Positions 36,528 to 46,771 of a stretch of 64,000 nucleotides of DNA are shown piece by piece; within the stretch, counting starts at the first letter, position 1, and every line of letters begins with the position of its first letter. The stretch is from Ancylomarina sp. 16SWW S1-10-2 (GTDB lineage: Bacteria; Bacteroidota; Bacteroidia; Bacteroidales; Marinifilaceae): positions 124,001 through 188,000 of the forward strand of contig NZ_SADB01000008.1 of the NCBI RefSeq assembly GCF_009669305.1, written 5' to 3'. The notes under the pieces were generated by a model. It saw only the letters and a list, made by a program, of their open reading frames with translations, searched no databases and had not been told where the DNA came from. The translations under genes and the position numbers were made by a program.

Positions 36528-36558
36528 AAACCTTCGGTTAGTTCCGGAGGTTTTTTTA
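36528..36558 (+). terminator. Terminator of buk
   Basis: AAACCTTCGG pairs with CCGGAGGTTT (one U-G) and is followed by seven T residues, about 65 bases after the stop. Confidence 0.8.
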
Positions 36559-36797
36559 TTTTAATCAGAAACTGATATTGATTCGCTTGTGAAATGTAGC
36601 ATCAATCTAGTTTTAAGTTGATTTTTGTTACTCTTCATCTAGGCATTGATAAATCATGAATTTTTTAAGCTGAAATAATTCTATGAATAAAAGTAAATAA
36701 AGAAAATAAAAGCAGAATTAGGATTCTTATTTTGTTGAGAAATCAGTTTTCTGGTACAACCATTCGAGGCTATTATATAGAGTAAATGCTGAAAATG

Positions 36798-36836
36798 AAA
36801 AATCCTTGTAAGATATTGCTCACAAGGATTTTTTAT
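36798..36836 (-). terminator. Terminator of kdsA
   Basis: AAATCCTTGT/ACAAGGATTT forms a 10-bp stem with flanking A and T runs, about 25 bases past the kdsA stop. It is symmetrical enough to work both ways. Confidence 0.75.
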
Positions 36837-36860
36837 ATGATGTTAAAAGTGATGCTTCAA

Positions 36861-37679
36861 TTAAAATTGATTCACTACTTTACGGATAGCAACAAGCTTA
36901 GTCAATAGGTCTTCAAGGTGATCTAAATGTAACATGTTGGCACCGTCAGATTTTGCATTTGCAGGATCAGGATGCGTTTCAATAAAGATACCATCGACTC
37001 CAACTGCTATACCTGCTTTTGCAATGGTTTCAATTAAGTCTGGACGTCCACCAGTTACACCTGAAGTTTGGTTTGGCTGTTGTAGTGAATGAGTAATATC
37101 TAATACAACAGGACAATTATTCTCTTGCATTGTAGGAATTCCACGGTAATCTACGATCATATCTTGGTAGCCAAACATGTTTCCACGGTCGGTTAGCATG
37201 ACTTTATCGTTTCCAGATTCTCTAACCTTGTTAACTGCAAATTTCATTGATTCCGCAGCTAAAAATTGTCCTTTCTTAATGTTTACAACTTTGCCCGTTT
37301 TAGCAGCAGCAACTAATAAGTCGGTCTGACGACAAAGAAAAGCAGGGATTTGTAGGATATCCACATATTGGGCAGCCATAGCAGCTTCTTCAGCGGTGTG
37401 AATATCTGTTACAGTTGGTACGCCAAATGTATCGCTAACCTTTTTTAGTATTTTTAAAGCTTTTTCATCTCCAATACCAGCAAAAGAATCTAAACGAGAG
37501 CGATTTGCTTTACGGTACGAACCTTTAAAAACAAAAGGAATCTCAAGTTTATTGGTGATTTCAACAATACGTTCAGCAATCTGCATTGCAATTTCTTCAC
37601 CTTCGATAGCACAAGGTCCTGCTAAAAGAAAAAAGTTACCTGATTCGGTGTGTTTTATATTGGGAATGTTCTTAATCAT
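36861..37679 (-). CDS. kdsA: 3-deoxy-8-phosphooctulonate (KDO8P) synthase
   Basis: A 272-aa TIM-barrel enzyme condensing arabinose-5-phosphate with phosphoenolpyruvate, the first committed step toward the KDO sugar of LPS. I take the ATG at 37679 (MIKNIPNIKH), which gives the family length; the frame is open to 37817, but that extension overlaps the upstream gene and is not family-like. The PEP-binding start reads FFLLAGPCAIEGEE. C23, where metal-independent enzymes have Asn, marks the metal-dependent class. KGSYRKANRS and the terminal GVDGIFIETHPDP are canonical. It lies 85 bases after the transglutaminase-like gene on the same strand. Confidence 0.95.
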   Translation of the reverse strand: MIKNIPNIKHTESGNFFLLAGPCAIEGEEIAMQIAERIVEITNKLEIPFVFKGSYRKANRSRLDSFAGIGDEKALKILKKVSDTFGVPTVTDIHTAEEAAMAAQYVDILQIPAFLCRQTDLLVAAAKTGKVVNIKKGQFLAAESMKFAVNKVRESGNDKVMLTDRGNMFGYQDMIVDYRGIPTMQENNCPVVLDITHSLQQPNQTSGVTGGRPDLIETIAKAGIAVGVDGIFIETHPDPANAKSDGANMLHLDHLEDLLTKLVAIRKVVNQF

Positions 37680-37764
37680 GATGTATTTGTGTTTAATTTC
37701 TTGCAAAAATAAGAAAAGCATTGAGAAATAGAGAATACCTGATCGAGTTAATGAATAATGATAT

Positions 37765-38781
37765 TTAAATCTCTTTGAACGAAAATGATTTTGTGTAAGT
37801 ATTGGTTTGTCCATCACTTTCTACAATAGGGTATATGAGGAAGTTAACGGGGCCTTTAGTATAACCTTCTAATATTAAATCACGTCCTTGAGTAAACTCA
37901 ACACGATTTGCATCTAGGTTTCCAAAATAGAAATCTGTTTTAGATGGATTATTATCAGCCTCTGAAATATCTACTGGAGACCATTCATTATTCTGATAAA
38001 AATCAGCCCAACAATGGTAGCCACCTATTATCCCACTTTGACCTTCGGGAATTGAAAATCCAATATGAAAACGTGATGGGATTTTCATACTACGAGCTAA
38101 TGACATAAAATATGAATGGAAATCGGTACAATTACCTACAGAAATATCACAAGCATAATTTGAATTACCATTTCCAAAGGTGAATTCGCCAGCTATTTTA
38201 GTTGTTTCTAAATATAGTGATACAACACTGTCTTTAGTTATCCCAGTTTTAATATTTTCGGGTAAACTAGCATAGTATTGATCTGATTGATTTTGAGATT
38301 TTGGTTTGCCATAATACATCTCATTAAGTACGAAATCGTAAACAGGTCTCATATTTTCTGGCGTAAATTTATTGGCTTCAATAATAGAGTCAAATCGATT
38401 TCCAATTGGGACTAATCGATTAGCTTTTAAGTACTGACTGGGATCTGTAGACTTAAACCTAGCATTTCCTCTTTGCTTTCTATTTACATTGAAACGAATA
38501 TTAATATCTGTAGCTTGTTCTAAACCGTTTTTAATCTGCGCATAGAAATAAGTGTTACCATGCTGTTTTTCAGTTTCTATTTTATAATCTAGTTCGGTTT
38601 CAATTGAAAGTTTGCTAATTACTTGAACTTCATTCGATTGTGGAATGGGAATCCATACTTTTATATTCTTATTCGTGTTTGCATTTAGCTCTACCTTGTA
38701 GGTGAATTCAAAGTTTCTCTCTGGTACTTTGCTACAACTGATCAATACAGTAGCAATTAGTAATAACATCAATCTCATCAT
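37765..38781 (-). CDS. Transglutaminase-like domain lipoprotein
   Basis: A 338-aa exported protein with a short signal peptide and lipobox (TVLISCS). Residues ~20-120 are a beta-rich N-terminal domain. The transglutaminase/protease-like core has all three catalytic positions: Cys in SVGNCTDFHSYF, His in GGYHCWADFY and Asp in WSPVDISEAD. Such proteins act on peptides in the periplasm or at the surface; whether this one is a protease, amidase or crosslinker is unknown. It begins MMRLM, so either Met may initiate. kdsA follows on the same strand. Confidence 0.85.
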   Translation of the reverse strand: MMRLMLLLIATVLISCSKVPERNFEFTYKVELNANTNKNIKVWIPIPQSNEVQVISKLSIETELDYKIETEKQHGNTYFYAQIKNGLEQATDINIRFNVNRKQRGNARFKSTDPSQYLKANRLVPIGNRFDSIIEANKFTPENMRPVYDFVLNEMYYGKPKSQNQSDQYYASLPENIKTGITKDSVVSLYLETTKIAGEFTFGNGNSNYACDISVGNCTDFHSYFMSLARSMKIPSRFHIGFSIPEGQSGIIGGYHCWADFYQNNEWSPVDISEADNNPSKTDFYFGNLDANRVEFTQGRDLILEGYTKGPVNFLIYPIVESDGQTNTYTKSFSFKEI

Positions 38782-39090
38782 CTTATTTTTATTGAATTTT
38801 ATGCTCGTTTTTTATAATCGTGCAAAAATAGTCTAAAGCAATTGCTTTACAAAGCGATGTTACTAATAAAAGACTATTTTCTCTTATTTACAGAATGGGA
38901 TGGTGATTATTTCCATTTACGATCCCGTTGTACTTGATTACTAGTAAGTATGAAGTGTTATGCTTTTTCATTAATATGTTGTCTATAGGTGTTGAGTTGG
39001 AGATTTGTGATCTTCCTTAAATCTTTGTGTCCTTTGTGAAATGACTTCGTGTTTTTTGCGTTTAATTTGATGTATGCATTCGTGTTGTAT

Positions 39091-39119
39091 TTGCTGTTGA
39101 CTCCTTTTTACTAAATTTG
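39091..39119 (+). promoter_or_regulatory. Probable promoter of hrpB
   Basis: TTG (39091-39093), 18 bases, then TAAATTTG (39112-39119). The implied start near 39126 gives a 31-nt leader to the TTG start codon at 39157, supporting that start. The rest of 38782-39156 is featureless. Confidence 0.55.
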
Positions 39120-39156
39120 TGGTCTCAATCATTCAGAACCATTAAAAACCTTCAAG

Positions 39157-41640
39157 TTGACTTTCGATCCATTCAGCATAGATTTACCCGTAAAAGAAAT
39201 TATTCTAGAAACTAGAGAACATCTAGTGATTGACAATACGCTTATCATTTCAGCACCTCCTGGAGCAGGAAAAAGTACCTTGTTGCCATTAGCTTTGATG
39301 GAAGAAACGTGGCTGAAAGGTCAGAAAATATTAATGCTAGAACCTCGAAGATTGGCAGCCAAGAGTATTGCTATGCGCATGGCTTCACTTATGGGAGAGG
39401 TAGTGGGACAAAGTATTGGTTACCGCATTCGTTTCGAAAAGCGAGTTTCAAAGGCGACACGTATTGAGGTGCTTACCGAAGGAATTATGACTCGAATGTT
39501 ACAATCAGATAATGCGCTTGAAGGCGTTGGATTGGTGATTTTTGATGAGATACATGAACGAAGTCTTCATGCTGATTTGGCTTTGGCATTGTGTCGAGAG
39601 AGTCAAGATTTTTTGCGTCCAGATTTAAGAATCATGTTGATGTCTGCAACGATTAATAGTACAGCCTTAAGTGATTGTTTAAATGCGAAAGCAATAGAAA
39701 GTAAGGGAAGGCAATATCCTGTCGATTTAATATATACCGATGCCAGCGATGTGAGATTGTTGCCTGAAATAACTGCAAATATAGTGTTTAGGGCAGCTAA
39801 GGAACAATCTGGTGATATACTCGTTTTTCTTCCTGGTGAAGGGGAAATTCGGAAATGTGAAATGCTGCTCAAGAATCAGTTAGATGGCTTTCTGATTCAT
39901 CCTCTGTTTGGCATGTTGGCAGGGAATAAACAGATTGCTGCTATTATGCCTGATAAGCAAGGCCGAAGAAAAATAGTCTTAGCGACTGCAATTGCGGAGA
40001 CGAGTTTGACCATTGAAGGGATTAAAACGGTAGTCGATTGTGGTTTTAGTCGGGTATCACGCTTTGATTCAAAATCAGGTTTATCACGACTTGAAACGAT
40101 AGAGATAACAAAGGATTCTGCCGATCAGAGAGCGGGTCGTGCAGGTAGACTGGGACCAGGAGTTTGTTATCGTATGTGGAGCTTGGCAACTCATTTGAGA
40201 TTAAAAGAGCAACGAGTGCCCGAAATATTGGAAGCTGATTTAAGTACCCTTGTTTTAGAGCTGGCAGCGTGGGGTGTTGATAATATTCAGGATTTAACAT
40301 GGTTGAGTCCACCTTCTGCAGCGGCTGTTTCTCTAGCCAAGGAAAGTTTGCATGAGTTAGAAGCCTTAGAAAATAATCGTATCACTGAACATGGTCGCCA
40401 AATTCAGAAATTGCCTTGTCATCCTCGTATTGCGCATATGTTGCTTAAGGCGAAGGAGGAAAATCTTTTGCCATTGGCTACCGATTTGGCTGCACTCCTC
40501 GAGGAGCGTGATCCTTTGCCACGCGAAACAGGTATCGATATTAATTTGAGAATAGAGGCTTTGCGCCGTCACCGTAAAGGAGACAGAACGCTTAGACCCC
40601 TGAATAGAATTGAGAAAGTGGCCGCTACATATAGACAGCTTTTTCGTATAAATCCAGATAATGGACCCGTTGACCCTTACGAAACAGGCGTGATTTTGGT
40701 GCAGGCTTATCCCGAACGAATTGCTCATGCAAGTCCCGGAACCAATGCGCGTTTTATGATGGCAAATGGTAAACAAGCCATGGCGAGTCATCAGGATGAT
40801 TTGGCTCACGAGCCTTGGTTGGCTATTGCTCATGTGGATGATAGGGAGCGTGGCGGAAAGATATTTATGGCTTCGGCTCTTAATCCGCAGGATCTTGCAC
40901 CTTTGGTAAAAGAAAATGAAAGTATTATTTGGGATACACATAAAGGTGGCTTGGTTGCTAATAAGGAATTACGAATTGGTCGGCTTGTATTGCAATCAAA
41001 ACGATTGACTCATCCCAATGAAGAACAAGTTGTTGAAGTTATTTCTAAGGCTATAGAAAAGGAAGGAACTAGTTTATTGAATTTTAGTCCCGATTTTACT
41101 CAATGGCAAAATCGTGTCATGAGTCTACGTAAGTGGCAACCGGATAATCATTGGCCTGATGTGAGCACTGATAATCTACTAAAAAGTAATAGAGAGTGGC
41201 TAAGTCCGTACTTAAATCGAATTCGAAAAGTTGAAGATTTGAAGAAAATAGACTTGGAGGAAGTTCTGCAGAATCATCTGCCATGGGAGAAACAAACAGA
41301 ATTGGACAAGCTTGCTCCTAAAAGTTTTTTTGTGCCAAGTGGCTCTAAAATTAAGTTGCAATATCAAGCAAATGGTGATGCGCCTGTATTGGCTGTGCGT
41401 ATTCAAGAGGTATTTGGTTTACTCGAAAACCCGACTGTGAATCAGGGAAAACGTTCTGTATTGATGCATCTTTTATCACCAGCATCACGTCCTATTCAAA
41501 TCACTTCCGACTTGCCTAACTTTTGGGAGGATACCTATTTCGAAGTCCGTAAGGAGCTCAGAATTCGTTATTCCAAACACTATTGGCCCGAAAATCCATT
41601 GGAAGCCGAAGCTCTAAGAGGTGTTCGACGGAAAAAATGA
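39157..41640 (+). CDS. hrpB: ATP-dependent helicase HrpB
   Basis: An 827-aa DEAH-family helicase. The start codon is TTG at 39157: the first in-frame ATG lies beyond the Walker A motif, and the promoter spacing fits. Motifs in order: SAPPGAGKST (Walker A), IFDEIHERS (DEIH), MLMSATIN, VLATAIAETSLTIEG and QRAGRAGR (motif VI), followed by the HrpB-specific C-terminal half. It is expected to unwind RNA; its role in most bacteria is poorly defined. Length is typical. It is monocistronic and followed by tandem intergenic repeats. Confidence 0.92.
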   Translation: MTFDPFSIDLPVKEIILETREHLVIDNTLIISAPPGAGKSTLLPLALMEETWLKGQKILMLEPRRLAAKSIAMRMASLMGEVVGQSIGYRIRFEKRVSKATRIEVLTEGIMTRMLQSDNALEGVGLVIFDEIHERSLHADLALALCRESQDFLRPDLRIMLMSATINSTALSDCLNAKAIESKGRQYPVDLIYTDASDVRLLPEITANIVFRAAKEQSGDILVFLPGEGEIRKCEMLLKNQLDGFLIHPLFGMLAGNKQIAAIMPDKQGRRKIVLATAIAETSLTIEGIKTVVDCGFSRVSRFDSKSGLSRLETIEITKDSADQRAGRAGRLGPGVCYRMWSLATHLRLKEQRVPEILEADLSTLVLELAAWGVDNIQDLTWLSPPSAAAVSLAKESLHELEALENNRITEHGRQIQKLPCHPRIAHMLLKAKEENLLPLATDLAALLEERDPLPRETGIDINLRIEALRRHRKGDRTLRPLNRIEKVAATYRQLFRINPDNGPVDPYETGVILVQAYPERIAHASPGTNARFMMANGKQAMASHQDDLAHEPWLAIAHVDDRERGGKIFMASALNPQDLAPLVKENESIIWDTHKGGLVANKELRIGRLVLQSKRLTHPNEEQVVEVISKAIEKEGTSLLNFSPDFTQWQNRVMSLRKWQPDNHWPDVSTDNLLKSNREWLSPYLNRIRKVEDLKKIDLEEVLQNHLPWEKQTELDKLAPKSFFVPSGSKIKLQYQANGDAPVLAVRIQEVFGLLENPTVNQGKRSVLMHLLSPASRPIQITSDLPNFWEDTYFEVRKELRIRYSKHYWPENPLEAEALRGVRRKK

Positions 41641-41697
41641 TGTGATTTTAATTATTAATTACGAATTATGAATTATTTGAGGGTCTCACTTTTTTGT

Positions 41698-41984
41698 GAG
41701 GCTCTCAATTGGTGTTTGTATAATTACTCATCTTGCCAGGAAGTTGACATTTATTTCAATTTTTATTATCTCGGGTATACGAAGAGATTGCCGCGTCCTC
41801 GTTCCTCGTCCTCGCAATGACAGACGGGGTGGTTTTAATTATGAATTACGAATGATTTGAGGCTCTCAATTGGTGTTTGTATAATTACTCATCTTGCCCA
41901 GAAGTTGACACTTATTTCAATTTTTATTATCTCGGGTATCCGAAGAGATTGCCGCGTCCTCGTTTCTCGTCCTCGCAATGACAG
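41698..41984. repeat. Tandem duplication of a ~126-bp intergenic element
   Basis: 41698-41823 and 41859-41984 are nearly identical (offset 161). Each runs from GAGGCTCTCAATTGG to CCTCGCAATGACA and includes GAGATTGCCGCGTCCTCG, an intergenic word often repeated in Bacteroidota. A CTCAC...GTGAG hairpin (about 41685-41700) precedes the first copy. The remainder of 41641-42146 has no gene. Confidence 0.85.
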
Positions 41985-42146
41985 TCGTTTTTGAGAAACT
42001 CTCCATGTATCATAATAGTTGTCGAATCACTTACTTATTTCTAATTGAATTAAAAGGAGTACTTTTGATCGCGAAATAAATTGATGGGAATAGTGTGTTG
42101 AAGCAGAAGGCTGAAAAGGCATTATCAAATAGCTTAGAATAGGATT

Positions 42147-44390
42147 GTGGATAGAAAATTAGAATTACTTGCGCCAGGGGGAGATATTGAAGCCATAAAA
42201 GCAGCCATACTTGCCGGAGCCAATGCGATATATTGTGGTTTGGATAAGTTTAATGCCCGAAATCGAGCTGCTAACATTAGTTTTGACGATTTACATGGTA
42301 TTTTAAGATTGGCACATCATCACGATTGTGAGATTTTCATCACCCTTAATATCATTATTGTAGAGAGTGAGATTCCTGCCCTTATTACACTTCTGGATAA
42401 ATTAGCGAATACGAGTGTTGATGGCCTTATTGTACAGGATTTGGGCATGCTTTATTTATTGAAAAAGTATTACAAGAGCTTCGATGTTCATGCCTCAACC
42501 CAGATGACGACTCACAACAGAGGACATATTAAATTTCTTTCTCAGTTTGGGGTTTCTCGTGTTAATTTATCGAGAGAATTAAATATTCATGAGATAAAGG
42601 AGCTGAGTTCTGTTGGGCGTGATAATCAGATACTGACCGAGGTATTTGTACATGGCTCCAATTGCCTTTCTTTTTCAGGACTTTGTTATATGAGTTCCGT
42701 GCATGGTGGTAATTCAGGAAATCGAGGTCGTTGTAGTCAACCTTGTAGAGATCAGTATGTACAAACTGCAGCAGGAAAAGATTATCCTCTTAACTTAAAG
42801 GATAATTCAGCCTTTTTTGATATCAAGGCATTGTACGAAGCAGGTGTTTATTCCCTAAAGATTGAAGGGCGAATTAAGAAAGCCGATTACGTTTATGCCG
42901 TTGTGGATGCTTGGAAAAAGAATATTCAATCTTTATATAGGAACCAAAAAGGGGAAACGGATAATAGTGTTTTGTATAAGGTTTTTAATCGGGATTTCTC
43001 CAATACATTCTTAAAAGGGGATATCAATAAAGGTATGTTTATCGATAATCCTAGAGATAATACTATAAAGCATTTATCAGAAGAGAAGGCTTATGCATCG
43101 GCAGAAGAGTTAGAGGTGGCTCACTTGGCTTTGTATCAGGAAAAGGATGATCTTAAGAGCTATATTAAAGAGAACATTATAAAATTAGATGCAAGTAAGG
43201 GATACTTGAATATTTCTTTATCGGGAGAATGTGACCAGCCATTAAAGTTATCCGTAAAGACACCAGAAGCGTCTTTCGATTTATTATCGGAGGTTCCACT
43301 TTTGAAAAAGGGTAGTGAGGTTTTGAATAAGGAAATGCTGTTGAAGCGATTTAAGGCTATAAACGAAACGGCTTACTATATTAATGAAATTGATATGGCT
43401 CATTTAGGAGCTGATTTATTTATTCCTTACAAAGAGTTGACTTCTCTTAAAAAACGATTGCTGTTCATCTTGAATGGTTCAAAAGAAAGTATTGAGCCGA
43501 TTATACTTCCTCGTCTCAAAAAATCGGAAGCTCACATTGAACAAGCCAAACTCTCCATCTTAATTTCTTCTAAGGATGATTTTTCTCTTTGTGATGAGGC
43601 TACTGAGGCTATTTATTTTCAATTGCCCAATAACTTTCAGAATAAACTAACTGAATATCTTGACCTTTTTAGAGGAAATAAAAAGTTGATTCCTTGGTTT
43701 CCTGCGGTAATTATAGGAGATGCCTATAATACGGCTGTTGAATTTTTAAGTGAACTAAATCCGCGTAGAATTGTTAGTAATAATACGGGTATTGCCTACG
43801 AAGCCTGTCAAAAAGGAATCGATTGGATTGCGGGACCACAGCTTAATTTGACCAATTCGTATAGCCTTTTGTGTTTAAAAGAAGAGTTGAATTGTAAGGG
43901 TGCTTTTCTGTCGAATGAGCTAAATAAAAATCAGCTTAAATGGATAAAGTGTCCCGAAGATTTTGAGCTTCATTACAGCATCTACCATCCAATTGTATTA
44001 ATGACAAGCAGACAATGTTTGTTTCATCAGGTAATTGGTTGTGAGAAGAATAAGGTAGATGAGACTTGTATTTCGAATTGTAAAAAGGCAACGACAATTA
44101 CGAATATGAAAGATGAAGCGTTTTTCATAGAGAAAAGCGAAGGAAATTATCATCATATTTATAATGATAGTAATTATTTGAATACCGCTGTTGTAAAAGA
44201 TATACCAGATACTTTTTCAAGCTTTTTAATCGATCTTAGAGATGTTAAAACTGGGACAAATTTAAAGGTAGATAAACAAGAATTGATTCAGAATTTTGAT
44301 GACTATTTAGATGGAAATATCGATTCAGAACAAAAACTTCACGAATTGCTTGTTTCAACAGCTTGTGAGCAATATAAAAAAGGGATTTAA
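42147..44390 (+). CDS. U32 family peptidase-like protein (RlhA/YdcP-like)
   Basis: A 747-aa protein with GTG start at 42147 (MDRKLELLAPGGD). The N-terminal TIM-barrel-like U32 domain covers ~5-330, with ELLAPGGDIEAIKAAI, AIYCGLDKFNAR and the conserved EVFVHGSNCLSFSGLC. The GNRGRCSQPCR segment adds cysteines expected to bind an iron-sulfur cluster. A long C-terminal region follows, as in the RlhA branch. E. coli RlhA hydroxylates 23S rRNA C2501; most U32 proteins are RNA-modification enzymes rather than peptidases. Assignment to RlhA rather than a paralogue is inferred. Confidence 0.85.
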   Translation: MDRKLELLAPGGDIEAIKAAILAGANAIYCGLDKFNARNRAANISFDDLHGILRLAHHHDCEIFITLNIIIVESEIPALITLLDKLANTSVDGLIVQDLGMLYLLKKYYKSFDVHASTQMTTHNRGHIKFLSQFGVSRVNLSRELNIHEIKELSSVGRDNQILTEVFVHGSNCLSFSGLCYMSSVHGGNSGNRGRCSQPCRDQYVQTAAGKDYPLNLKDNSAFFDIKALYEAGVYSLKIEGRIKKADYVYAVVDAWKKNIQSLYRNQKGETDNSVLYKVFNRDFSNTFLKGDINKGMFIDNPRDNTIKHLSEEKAYASAEELEVAHLALYQEKDDLKSYIKENIIKLDASKGYLNISLSGECDQPLKLSVKTPEASFDLLSEVPLLKKGSEVLNKEMLLKRFKAINETAYYINEIDMAHLGADLFIPYKELTSLKKRLLFILNGSKESIEPIILPRLKKSEAHIEQAKLSILISSKDDFSLCDEATEAIYFQLPNNFQNKLTEYLDLFRGNKKLIPWFPAVIIGDAYNTAVEFLSELNPRRIVSNNTGIAYEACQKGIDWIAGPQLNLTNSYSLLCLKEELNCKGAFLSNELNKNQLKWIKCPEDFELHYSIYHPIVLMTSRQCLFHQVIGCEKNKVDETCISNCKKATTITNMKDEAFFIEKSEGNYHHIYNDSNYLNTAVVKDIPDTFSSFLIDLRDVKTGTNLKVDKQELIQNFDDYLDGNIDSEQKLHELLVSTACEQYKKGI

Positions 44391-44903
44391 CTATTGTATC
44401 AATAGCGTTTTAAATAAATTGGCGCTTCGCCCAAACCCGACTTCATTTTTTGGCTTGATCCAAAAAACGAAGCAAAAAAGATCAAGGCTGTTTTTTAAAT
44501 ATCTTTCTTATTTGTCTCATGCTTAAGTGCGGCTGGGGGATTTTCGAACAAGTTCTCAACTTCCCAGTCTTACTAAAGCTTTCGTTAAACGAAAAATATT
44601 TAAAAGAAAGGCCCTATTTACTTAAGCTCAAAAAAGAACACCTTGTTCCTATTATTGAGTTTAATTGTGAGATTAGTAATGAAATACAAAGCACAAACAA
44701 AAACGTTTAGGACAGAGTAGGTTTTAAATAGTTATTATTGCAAGATTAATAGAGCTACATTACATAATGTGTGAACGCTACGAATTTTCTGTGTAATTTT
44801 GTAGACAAGTTTTCCTGTCAATACAAAATGGGGAGCATTTAATAAACGAACCATTGCCATCTTAATACATAAGGAATTGGCACCTGAATAAAATCATATA
44901 TAC
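44391..44903. repeat. Intergenic region with a dispersed hairpin repeat (copy A)
   Basis: A 13-position hairpin TTTTTTGG...CCAAAAAA (about 44446-44472) is followed by a GATCAAGG word and, about 60 bases later, AAGTGCGGCTGGGGGATT. The same order (CTTTTGG...CCAAAAG, GATCAAG, AAGTGCAACTGGGGGATC) recurs at about 46310-46460. The 63-codon frame at 44519-44710 has no support. Confidence 0.55.
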
Positions 44904-46115
44904 ATGCGAGTAGGAATAATTGGTGGAGGAGCAGCAGGTTTCTTTGCAGCTATTGCTGTAAAGGAAAATTATCCCGAGGCTAAGGTTGTTATCATTGAAA
45001 AATCGAGACAACTTTTATCCAAGGTTAAAGTTTCAGGCGGTGGTCGATGTAATTTAACGAATGCTTGTGATCCTAAAGATCTTTTCGGAGCCTATCCTCG
45101 TGGTGGTCGAAGTTTAAAAAAAGCCTTTCATCTGTTTAATAATCAAGATTGTGTTAAGTGGTTTGAGTCTAGAGGTGTGCCTTTGGTTATTCAGGATGAT
45201 AAGTGCATTTTTCCTGTTTCTCAGGATTCCCAGAGTATTATCGATTGTTTTTTGAATGAATGTAAACGACTTGATGTCGAAATACAAGTCGGATTAGCGG
45301 TTAAGTCCATTAATCCCCAAGGAGAACAATTTGAGCTTGTTTTTGATAAAAATGATGTTGTTTCGGGAACCTTCGATAAGCTAATTGTAACAACTGGTGG
45401 TTCACCTCAAAGAAAAGGCTTGGAGTGGTTGGAGTCATTAGGGCATAAAATTGAATGCCCAGTTCCTTCCTTATTTACTTTTAATATGCCCGATGAGGCT
45501 GTAACCAAGCTGATGGGTATTGTTGTTGAAAATGCGATGGTAACGCTTCCTTTATCGAAATTAAAAGCAGAAGGTCCTCTTTTGATCACACATTGGGGAA
45601 TGAGTGGTCCTGCAGTGTTGAAGTTGTCGGCTTTTGGAGCTCGTATGATGAGTGAGAGAAATTATGATTTTAAGATCTTGGTTAATTGGCTTAATTCAAG
45701 TTCCAATGATTCAGTAATTGAATACTTGAATCAAGTTGTTGAGGAAAATACAAATAAGATGTTAGGTAATTATAGACCTCAATTACTACCCGATAGACTA
45801 TGGCAATTTCTTTTAATTAAAGGCGATTTGTCACCACAAAAGCGTTGGGGAGAGCTTGGTAAAAAAGGAATAAATAAGTTGCTCAACTTGCTAACAAATG
45901 ATGAATATACGGTAAAAGGCAAAACCACATTTAGAGACGAATTTGTGACTTGTGGAGGAGTTAGTCTTGAGAGTGTAGATATGACAAGTATGCAATCTAA
46001 AAAGTGCAAGAACCTTTATTTTGCAGGAGAAGTGTTGGATATTGACGCCATTACGGGTGGTTATAACCTGCAAGCTGCTTGGTCTACAGGATTCCTTGCC
46101 GGAAAGCTGAAGTAA
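44904..46115 (+). CDS. HI0933/YhiN-type flavoprotein (NAD(P)/FAD-dependent oxidoreductase)
   Basis: A 403-aa flavoprotein. The N-terminal FAD-binding Rossmann turn is VGIIGGGAAGFFAAIAV, followed by the family mark KVSGGGRCNLTNA near residue 45. The C-terminal FAD contact is NLYFAGEVLDIDAITGGYN. Members of this family (BaiN/RdsA/YhiN) include ene-reductases and RNA-linked enzymes, so the substrate is open. It stands alone, with repeats on both sides. Confidence 0.88.
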   Translation: MRVGIIGGGAAGFFAAIAVKENYPEAKVVIIEKSRQLLSKVKVSGGGRCNLTNACDPKDLFGAYPRGGRSLKKAFHLFNNQDCVKWFESRGVPLVIQDDKCIFPVSQDSQSIIDCFLNECKRLDVEIQVGLAVKSINPQGEQFELVFDKNDVVSGTFDKLIVTTGGSPQRKGLEWLESLGHKIECPVPSLFTFNMPDEAVTKLMGIVVENAMVTLPLSKLKAEGPLLITHWGMSGPAVLKLSAFGARMMSERNYDFKILVNWLNSSSNDSVIEYLNQVVEENTNKMLGNYRPQLLPDRLWQFLLIKGDLSPQKRWGELGKKGINKLLNLLTNDEYTVKGKTTFRDEFVTCGGVSLESVDMTSMQSKKCKNLYFAGEVLDIDAITGGYNLQAAWSTGFLAGKLK

Positions 46116-46771
46116 GCTAAGTCAATTTGTGAATACTGATTTCAGATTTTTAGGAAGTCTGTAAAAATGGTTCTACGACCATTTTAGTGGATGACCATAC
46201 AATATCATAGTGAATATTAGTTTGAGATTTAAGTAAATTCTTTAAACTCTGCAATATTTAACGAGTTTCAATCTTCTACAATATCTCGTAAAAACTAAAT
46301 TATATCTTTTTTTTATTTTTCTTTTGGCTTAATCCAAAAGAAACAACCCCGAAGGGCTCATGAGCACCTTTTAAAATTTAGTCTGCGAATAAAAGATCAA
46401 GTCTCCATAAGACTCAGGGTGAATACTTCAGATATCATAAGTGCAACTGGGGGATCTCCTCGTTCCTCCTCGTTCCTCCTCGGTTGACTTCGTCGATTTC
46501 GCAAGCTCAATTTCCAGTTTTACTAATGACTTCTTTGTATTCTTACCCATCGCCTTCTGAGGCCATTTACTGGTTTCTGCTTAACAAAACACGCTCAAAA
46601 TGTTTTGATAAGATATGATTAAGATTGTGGAATTTTTCTTTGATTATCGGAATCAGGATGACGGGTATGAGCTATTTCATCAAATTCATACCGTAATTGA
46701 TGTATTTCCACTAAAATGGTAGTAGTACCGTAAAAATAATAATTCTGAATTTATAACTCATAATTTAAAAA
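46116..46771. repeat. Repeat-rich intergenic region: hairpin repeat copy B and a 140-bp dispersed element
   Basis: 46303-46460 is copy B of the CTTTTGG/CCAAAAG element. CTCGTTCCT is then iterated near 46460-46480. From about 46583 to 46726 lies an element recurring at 52788-52928, with a CAAAACA...TGTTTTG hairpin and a GGTATGA...TCATACC hairpin. No gene is visible. Confidence 0.7.

Noticed and set aside
37680-37817. 46-residue N-terminal extension of kdsA
   Set aside because: It overlaps the 3' end of the upstream gene, is not KdsA-like, and the ATG at 37679 gives the family length.
44519-44710. 63-codon frame after the U32 gene
   Set aside because: It lies across a dispersed intergenic repeat and has no domain or start context.
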